64,000 bases of DNA from Malania oleifera (lineage: Eukaryota > Streptophyta > Magnoliopsida > Santalales > Ximeniaceae), in contig NC_080419.1 of assembly GCF_029873635.1 (NCBI RefSeq), positions 69,979,823 to 70,043,822 on the forward strand. The letters run 5' to 3'. Position numbers and translations under genes: made by a program. The notes beneath the pieces are model-generated. The model did no database searches. It was not told the DNA's origin and saw nothing but the letters and a program-made list of their open reading frames with translations. Positions 56,950 to 64,000 of this stretch are shown in pieces (the first letter of the stretch is position 1; every line of letters begins with the position of its first letter).

Positions 56950-57700
56950 ATGGAGCCCAAGGATAATGACTTAGGAAGTAGGTCCAAGGAGACTGCAAGT
57001 GATGAGTCTCCTTCTGTGCCTCGAGGTCTGACAAGGCAAGTGTTATGGGAGATCGGATGGAGTGTGAGGAGATGCGAGCGCTCTTTATTGCTACGGGGTG
57101 CACCATTGAGAGGTTCACGAGCATGCATCCTCCGATGTTCTCTAGAGGACTTGACCCAACGATAGTAGAAGACTGGGTGGAGAAGATCAAGAGGATCTTG
57201 GAAGTCCTGCACTGCACGAATAGGCAGCGAGTCCTCTATGCTACCTTCCAATTATCTAGGGAGGCGGGTTGATGGTGAACTGCGGTGAGTCTGCTGGAGA
57301 AGCAAAGAGCCAGTCCTGAGGAGATGTCATGGAGCTGTTTCAAGGAGATGTTCTTTGACAGATACTTCTCGGTATCTGTACGTGATGCGAAGGCAGAAAA
57401 GTTTTCAACTCTAACTCAGGGGAGTATGACGGTGCAGGGATATGCAGCTCGGTATATAGAGCTGTCCCGCTTTGCGTCGTGTTTGATATCGAGCAAGTAT
57501 GAGAAGACTCGGAGGTTTGAGAAGGGCTTGAGGAAGGATATCTGCAGATTGGTAGGTATGCTTCAGATCCGCAAGTTCTTGGTGTTGGTAGATAAAACCA
57601 TGGTGATTGAGACTGGTATCCGAGAGGATAAGGTGGATCAAGAGCTGAAAAAGGGGCCAGTACCTTCTGGTTCCCAGTCTGGGACTCGTCAGGGAACGTA
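56950..57700 (+). pseudogene. Tekay-like gag
   Basis: Begins MEPKDNDLGS and, after a frameshift, continues with PPMFSRGLDPTIVEDWVEKI, WSCFKEMFFDRYFSV and KAEKFSTLTQGSMTVQGYAA, the capsid blocks of Tekay-type gag. Stops occur near 57270-57280 where Arg and Trp are usual. The C-terminal CCHC zinc knuckle is absent: the frame runs from SGSQSGTRQGT straight to stops and then into protease. A deletion at about 57700 is therefore likely. Confidence 0.82.
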
Positions 57701-57734
57701 GTGATAGGTACCTTATTATTGCTTTCAAATAAGA

Positions 57735-58360
57735 CTTCTATTTTTTTTTATTTGGGTGCAATCCATTCTTTTATATCTGTGAGTTTTGTTGGACGGTGTG
57801 GGGTTGAGACGCAAGACATGAACGAGGTGTTATCTATTACTACACCATCTAGGAGTGTATCATTCTGTAGGAGGATGTTGGAAGACTGCCCAATGGTACT
57901 TCAGGGAAAGCCACTACCAACGAACCTTGTAGTGTATGACATGTTAGGGTGTGATTGACTATCGTAAGAGGGTGGTAGTTTTTAGACCTCCTAGGGGGCA
58001 AGAGTATGATTTTATAGGATCGTGTGTGCGTTCAACGCCACAGACCCTATCGACATTACAGGCAAGGAGGCTACTTTTGGACGAATGTCAGGGGTACCTA
58101 GCTTGTGTGAAGGAACCGCCGCGAGATGAGTTGGGACTTGAGGATATTCAGGTAGTTAGCGAGTTCTCGGAAGTGTTTCCAGATGATTTACTCTGTTTAC
58201 CTCCGGATTATAAGATGGAGTTCGCTATAGAATTGCTGCCTGGCAAGGCACCGATCTCTAAAGCATCGTACCGGATGGCTCCAGCGGAACTTCGAGAATC
58301 AAAGGAGCAATTACAGGAATTACTAGACAGGGGTTTCATCCAACCTAGTGTTTCGCCCTA
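57735..58360 (+). pseudogene. Tekay-like protease and linker to RT
   Basis: GAIHSFISVSFV at about 57757 is the retropepsin active-site region, but the catalytic Asp-Ser/Thr-Gly has become YLG. After MLGCD a stretch is missing before IDYRKRVVVFRPP. The rest (FSEVFPDDLLCLPPDYKMEF, GKAPISKASYRMAPAE, GFIQPSVSP) is the usual lead-in to RT. Confidence 0.8.
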
Positions 58361-59070
58361 GGGAGCTCCAGTATTATTTGTGAAGAAGAAGGACGGGTCA
58401 ATGCAAATGTGCATTGATTACCATGAGATTAATAAGGTAACTGTGAAGAATAGCTATCCTTTATCTCATATAGATGATCTCGTTGAACAGTTGCAAGGGA
58501 CACGGGTCTTTTCTAAGATCGACTTGCGGTTAGGATATCATCAGGTGAGAGTCAGATATGAGGATATTGCAAAGACTGCTTTCCGAACCAAATATAGTCA
58601 CTACGAGTTCTTGGTCATATCATTTGGGTTGACGAATGCTCCGTTGGTGTTCATGGATTTGATGAATAGGGTTTTCCATGAGTACCTGGATCGATTTGTG
58701 GTGGTATTTATTGATGATATTCTGGTATACTCGAGGAGTTCGGAAGAGCATGAGGACCATCTGAGGTTAGTATTACAGATTTTGTGAGAGAAGAAGTTGT
58801 ATGCTAAATTAAAGAAGTGTGAATTTTGGTTGAATAAGATTGCATTCTTAGGCCATGTGGTGACTGGTGATGGTATATCTGTTGATCCTAGCAAGATCAA
58901 AGTTGTGGTCGACTGGGTGAGGCAGAAGAATGTGCAAGAGGTTCGGAGTTTTCTAGGACTGGTGAGTTATTATCGTCGGTTCGTGAAGGGGTTCTCTAAA
59001 CTGTATAGGCCTTCAACTCGATTGACCAAGAAGGGGGTGCAGTTTGAGTGGACCAGTGATTGTGAGTAGT
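58361..59070 (+). pseudogene. Tekay-like reverse transcriptase
   Basis: Contains [55 protein letters not shown] and [15 protein letters not shown]. The catalytic Asp pair in FIDD is intact. RT is preceded by a TAG where Trp is expected (58360) and broken by TGA at 58786 where Arg is usual. Confidence 0.88.
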
Positions 59071-59640
59071 GCTTTTAGGAGTTGAAGCACCGACTAGTTA
59101 CTGCTCCAGTTTTAACCATTCCATCGGGGGATGGTGGGTTTGTGATTTATAGCGACGTGTCTCTGAAGGGTTTGGGATGTGTGCTTATGCAGCAGGGTAA
59201 GGTAATAGTGTATGCTTCTCGGCAATTGAAAGAATATGAGAAGAATTACCCTACGCATGATCTGGAGTTGGCTGCTGTTATATATGCATTGAAGATTTGG
59301 AGACACTACTTGTATGGTGTGTAGTGTGAGATCTTCACTGATCATAAGAGCCTAAGATACCTTTTCACGTAGAAGGAGTTGAATATGAGGCAGAGACGGT
59401 GGCTTGAGTTGATTAAAGACTACGATTGCATCATCAGTTATCGCCCGGAAAAAGCTAATGTGGTGACTGATGCGTTAAGTCGAAAGTCGGGACCTGCGAT
59501 TGTATCTGCGGTTGTAATTCAGTGTCACATCAGATGGGATTTGGAGAGCTTGGGTATAGAGTTGGTGTCTAGTGATCATCAAGCTTTCTTCGCTAGTTTT
59601 GTGGCCCAGCCGACTTTGTTTGAGCGTATTAAAGCCACGT
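59071..59640 (+). pseudogene. Tekay-like RNase H
   Basis: [42 protein letters not shown] and EIFTDHKSLRYLF are the RNase H core, and [15 protein letters not shown] closes it. Asp-to-other changes are not seen at the first core Asp. TAG stops replace Gln in four places between 59068 and 59641. Confidence 0.87.
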
Positions 59641-61024
59641 AGGCTAGTGATACAGAGTTGGCAGAGGTTGTGGAAAAGGTGCGATAAGGACTAGCTACAT
59701 AATTTAACATCTCTGAGGGAGGTGTGCTAAGGTTTGGGACCAAGTTATGTGTTCCAAACGATGATGAGATCAAAAAGATGATTCTGGAGAAAGTGCATCG
59801 TTCTTTATATACGGTACATCCTAGTAGTACGAAGATGTATCAGGACTTGCGTGGGACCTTCTGGTGGTTTGGTATGAAGAGGCAAATTGCTTAGTTCGTG
59901 AAGTAGTGTTTGACGTGTCAGTAGGTGAAAGCTGAACATCAGAGGCCGGCAGGACCATTGTAGCCTTTGCCTATTCCGGTGTGGAAATGAGAGCATATTT
60001 CCATGGACTTTGTTACCGGATTGCCGCCAGCACTTCACGGGCAGAATGCTATTTGGGTGATCGTGGACAAATTGACGAAATCTGCTCATTTTATACCGAT
60101 GAAGCTTAGCTATCCTCTAAGTAGGTTAGCAGATATGTATGTGTATGAGATTGTGAGAATGCACGAAGTATCGAAATCCATTATGTCAGATCAAGACCCG
60201 AAATTTACTTCTCGATTCTGGACGAGCTTGCAGGAGGCATTGGGGACGAAGCTTACTTTCAGTACAACGTTCCACCCCTAGACTTATGGATAGTCGGATA
60301 GGATGATACAGATCTTGGAAGATATGTTGCAAGCTTGTGTGTTAGAATTTGGTGGTAACTGGATATAGTTTGTGCCACTATTAGGGTTCACTTATAATAA
60401 CAGCTTCCAAACTAGTATCGGGATGACACCGTTCGAGGCTTTGTATGGTCAGAGGTGTCGATCTCCTTTGTATTGGGATGAGGTTGGTGAATGTCAGGTG
60501 TTAGGACCTGAACTTGTGTAGCAGGCATCTGAGAAGGTGGGTTTGATCCAGGAGAGGATTAGATCGGCTCAGAATCCGCAGAAGAGTTACGCAGATGTTC
60601 GCTGCCGTGAGTTGGAGTTCGAGGTGGGGGGTAAGGTATTTCTGCATATCGTTTCGATGAAAGGGGTGATGAGATTTGGGAGAAAGGGCAAGTTGAGCCC
60701 GAGGTACATTGGACCATTCGAGGTTCTTGAGCGAGTGGGTTCAATAGCCTACAAGATTGCACTACCCCCAGCACTCTCGAGGGTCCACGATGTGTTCCAC
60801 GTATCCATGTTGAGGAGGTACGTGTTGGATCCTTCACATGTTATCAGCTATGATGAGTTAGAAATTGGGGATACTTTAGCGTATGAGGAGATACCTGTTC
60901 AGGTTCTGGACCGTAAAGTTCAGAAATTTCGTACTAAAGATATACTGTTAGTGAAGGTATTGTGCCGAAACCACGAGGTTAAGAAAGCTTCTTGGGAACT
61001 GGAAACGAAAATACATCGGAAGTA
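59641..61024 (+). pseudogene. Tekay-like integrase with chromo-like tail
   Basis: The HHCC zinc domain is visible as VHRSLYTVHPSS ... CLTCQ. The catalytic core has [25 protein letters not shown] and ILEDML. The GPY/F module (LSPRYIGPFEVLERV) is followed by VFHVSMLRRYVLDPSH. The last 45 residues (VQKFRTKDILLVKVLCRNHEV, then ASWELE) match the truncated chromodomain of the Tekay group, thought to tether integration to heterochromatin. At least nine TAG stops lie at Gln positions. Confidence 0.88.
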
Positions 61025-61309
61025 ACCACAATTATTTTGAGTATTTGTTCGTTATCCTACTTTGGGTTGGGATGGGTGGTTAGTCGTTGGGAGTATATAT
61101 GTTGTGAACTCCTGATACGGTTATATATGTAACCACGGTATTCCTCCGCCATAAGTGAGGGTATGTATGTACGTGTACGATTGTATGTATATATTATGAT
61201 GGGGCTACGCTGTAGTAGTCGCCAGTTTTCTCTGGAGTTTCATGTATGTGTTTATTTGTACGTATGAGTTTGTGAATGAGAGATGGCAAATTTTGAGGAT
61301 GAAATTTTT

Positions 61310-61324
61310 GCAAGGAGGGGAGAT
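61310..61324 (+). promoter_or_regulatory. Polypurine tract
   Basis: GCAAGGAGGGGAGAT immediately precedes the 3' LTR, the plus-strand priming site for reverse transcription. The same tract, reversed, flanks the minus-strand element at 53759. Confidence 0.8.
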
Positions 61325-63142
61325 TGTAAGAACCCGAACCGTGATATATGGGTTTAAATAGTTAAGAGAGGGGAAAATTGGGAATTTAGCAGATTTCGTC
61401 GACGAAGTTAGAGTTCATCAACGAAATCCACGTAAGTCTCGTTGATGAAGTTCAGAGGCTCGTCGACGAGGAGAAGTTGAGAGATTTTGGGAAGTCGGTA
61501 ATATCAGGATTCGTCGACGAGTTGTCTATATGACCTTGTCAACGAGGACACCATTTCGTTGACGAGGATGCCCGAGTCAAAGGGCTATAAATATCATTTC
61601 TCTTTACTTCCAAGCTAAGAAAACTAAAAATCTTCTTTCTATCTCTCTAAAACTCTCCCTATTCTCCATCTCTTTAAGTTTCTTCGTCGTTTTTCACGAG
61701 AATCAATAATCTGAAGTCACCACGAGGATCGTGGAAGGATTCTTTACAAAACCTACAGATCAGAATCTCGTTTTGAAGATTTTTGGGTTTCGACTTAAAT
61801 CGAGGTAAGGCTTGGTTTTCTTTTCTGATCTGGTAGTTTGGTAGAGGACGAAGTTGTGAGTATCTTCTGTACTGTGATTTGTAGGTTTTGAAACTCGGTT
61901 CGATGTTTAGGAGCATTAGAGTCCGGGATTGGTCTTTTAGGGGAAAGGTGAGGAGAATTGTGTTTATATCGGTTATTTTTGAAATCAGACTCGGTGGAAC
62001 TATGGTTCACGGTCTTGTGTGTGTGTTTGGCTACTTATTTGGGGGAATCTAATGGGAAAAACTATGGGTTTTTCATGATTACAGTTTTGGGAAAAGGGTG
62101 CGACGGGCTGCATCCCTGGTTTTGTTAAAAACCAAATGTATATGTGGATTTATACTATGTTATAGGGATGGTCATCCCTTGACTTGTTTAAATTGTATGT
62201 GTTTGAAAAACCATGATTTTAGATTACCAAATTGGTGTAGTTTGTTGGGTTATATGTGCATGCTTGTATGTGTGATTGGTTTAAATGCTAGTAGGAACGT
62301 GGTTCCGAATTTGTTCCAGGTACTGAGAGTATCCGGCTTTATATCTGAGGGCGTATGAAATCACTGGCCATAGATTGGAAAAGTGTTCGGCTCTATATCT
62401 GAGGGTGTGAGCCTATTCCAAAAGATTAGACCAAAGGGTGTGGATCCACCAGTTAGTGCCGGTACAATGCTATGGGAGTCGGGGACTAGCCATGTGCCGG
62501 TGGTGCTATGTTCGTGGGTTGGCTATGGGCCAACGTCGTATGTCGAGGGCCGGCTTTGGGCCGATGGGTGTGATGACACCGGGATTGCTGATCTTGTGTG
62601 CGTGTGTGCGTGTATGCACTGTTGTGAAAATTAGTACTAGAATTACATTTAACTGCATGTTTGTTGCATCATGATAACACTCAAATGCCACACACCAATA
62701 TAACTTATATTCTTCCTTACTGAGAGGTGTCTCACCCCTACTGTACGTACATATTTTTACAGGTCTTTTGAGTAATCGGAACTAGCGTTCTTGTGTCGGG
62801 AGCGTAGTGGCTAGTGTACTGCGGGTAGCGCTTGGGTAAGTGCTAGAACTTGTATTTTGTGGGTTGCCATTTTGAGATATGTTGGGCACTCGTTTGTACG
62901 TCATTTGATGGATCCTTGATTCTGTCCTTGTGTAGACTCTAGTATGGTACTGTATGTATAGAATAAGACCTTATTCCGCTATGTATATTCTGTTATGTTT
63001 TGATGTATATAGGGTGCCTGGGAACCCCACAGGGTCGGATCCTCATCCATTATCCTGTATTTTTGGATGTTTTGTATGGTGCAGGGACTGGTTGGTTTAC
63101 ATTTTCACCCCTGGGTCCCATTTTTGGGTTCGAGGCATAACA
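61325..63142 (+). mobile_element. 3' LTR of the complete Tekay-like element
   Basis: Starts TGTAAGAACCCG and ends GAGGCATAACA. Array at about 61397-61570, TATA box CTATAAATA at 61585-61593. The same leader and 3' blocks as the 5' LTR are present. Confidence 0.88.
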
Positions 63143-64000
63143 CCATTTGTCTGAGGATAAAAAGCTGTGCTAAATGACAACTAAGACCCATGGCCCGTTG
63201 CAGACTCTTCCAAAAACGAGATGTGAACCGTGGGTCTCTGCCTGAAACTATGGACACTGGGATGCCATGGAGCCTAATTATCTCCTGGATATATAACTCA
63301 ACCAATTTGTCCATGGAGTAGCTAACTCTAATTGGCAAAATGTGGGCAGTATTTGTTAATTAATCCAGCACTACCTAGGTAGCGTCCTGTCCATGCAACG
63401 CCGGTGGTAATCCTGTGATGAAATCCATCGCTATATGCTCCCATTTCCACTCAGGAATGTGGAGTGGCTGCAATGATCCTACTAGTCTCTGGTGCTCAGC
63501 TTTCACTTGCTGGCATGTCAAACACTGATCCGCATACTGGGCTATCTCTCTCTTTATGTTTCTCCACCAGAAGGACTCTCGAAGATCCATATACATTTTA
63601 GTGCTACTTGGATGTACAGTATACAGGGATCAATGTGCTTCCTTCAGAATAACCTTCTCGATCTCTGTGTTAGCAGGAACACATAACCTGGTACGGAACC
63701 TCAAGGCTCCATCACTTGAGATGCTGAACTCTATTTCCTGACCATCCTGTACCTTCCCCATAAGCTCTACTAGTTCTGCATCATTCCTTTTAGCAACTTT
63801 AATTCTCGCCTACAGAGTTAGCTGCAAAACAAAGTTAGCAATAAATGTCTGGTGATTGCCCTCTACTAGCTCCACACGGAGCCTCTCTAGATTCATCTAG
63901 ATCGGATGCTGAATCTCCATTGCAGATATAGATGAATCCACTAATTTTCGGCTCAAAGCATTGGCGACCACATTAGCCTTCCCCGGGTGGTAGCTGATAG
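63143..64000 (-). pseudogene. Tekay-like gypsy pol, RNase H end and integrase, runs off the window
   Basis: On minus, from the window edge: GKANVVANALSRK-like end of RNase H (about 63960), then VHPSSTKMYMDLRESFWW, QCLTCQQVKAEHQ and [15 protein letters not shown] (63375-63600), then GRDPRFTSRFWKSLQRAMG (63105-63338). It ends at PQTNG next to the insertion and continues at 54788. It is the same clade as the element inserted into it but a separate copy, and is broken by stops. Confidence 0.87.

Larger units (their letters stand above)
54789..63142 (+). mobile_element. Complete Tekay-like Ty3/gypsy element (8,354 bp), TSD ccatc/ccatt
   Basis: Two LTRs of about 1.8 kb (54789-56623 and 61325-63142) bracket gag and pol in the order gag, protease, RT, RNase H, integrase, chromo-like tail. 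A tRNA-Met primer site TGGTATCAGAGC lies at 56627-56638. A polypurine tract GCAAGGAGGGGAGAT (61310-61324) adjoins the 3' LTR. The flanking 5-mers differ by one base, and the host gene on both sides is the same minus-strand integrase, so both borders are secure. Visible LTR differences are mostly transitions, at roughly one in ten positions over the first 250 bp. Many stops make it inactive. Confidence 0.93.

Noticed and set aside
56900..57251. Overlapping minus frames of 105 and 115 codons
   Set aside because: Shadows of the plus-strand gag of the complete element.
63131..63142. GGGTTCGAGGC as a tRNA B box
   Set aside because: It is the conserved end of the LTR; no cloverleaf can be formed around it.

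Overview
This window is nuclear DNA of a flowering plant. It is AT-rich, has almost no host genes, and is dominated by nested LTR retrotransposon debris. Plant-type evidence: Ty1/copia and Ty3/gypsy (Tekay-like and a second gag/protease lineage) remnants with tRNA-Met-type primer sites (TGGTATCAGAGC), a LINE with an RNase H tail, a plastid ycf2 fragment, and two plant-specific secreted-protein genes. I cannot name the species.

Layout. 0-8 kb: the end of a copia element with its 3' LTR, a small copia solo LTR, and several reverse-oriented copia LTR fragments. 8.3-21.4 kb: a composite duplicated segment in three copies. Two gypsy solo LTRs have landed in it, and the sister copies preserve the matching empty sites. 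A 5'-truncated LINE also lies here. 21.4-22.7 kb: a low-copy island with an arabinogalactan-peptide gene. 23-29.9 kb: copia LTRs, one split by a solo LTR, plus a copia RT/RNase H remnant. 30-33.3 kb: non-autonomous gypsy LTR fragments. 33.3-34.8 kb: a second island with a DIR1-like lipid-transfer-protein gene. 35-47.3 kb: a gypsy element (LTR, gag, nucleocapsid, protease). Its LTR holds a solo LTR, and its gag holds a three-LTR non-autonomous element that itself contains plastid ycf2 sequence. 47.3-51 kb: a copia RNase H gene and 3' LTR, joined out of frame context to the gypsy element and split by another solo LTR. 51-64 kb: a minus-strand Tekay-type gypsy element interrupted in integrase by a complete 8.35-kb plus-strand Tekay-type element.

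The two host genes look intact and intronless. Every transposon coding region carries stops, and many are CAG-to-TAG changes, as expected from deamination of methylated CHG sites. Six solo LTRs flanked by 5-bp target duplications (some with one mismatch) against one complete element show that unequal LTR recombination has been common.

The most unusual signal is an array of short GTCGAC-centred palindromes (consensus TCGTCGACGA) just upstream of the TATA box. It occurs in several gypsy LTRs and also, with matching spacers and matching 20-25/46-bp spacing, in LTRs that look like Ty1/copia. A second array class (GGTCGACCGA) fills the same position in other copia LTRs. This suggests a promoter module that moved between, or was selected in, unrelated retrotransposon superfamilies.
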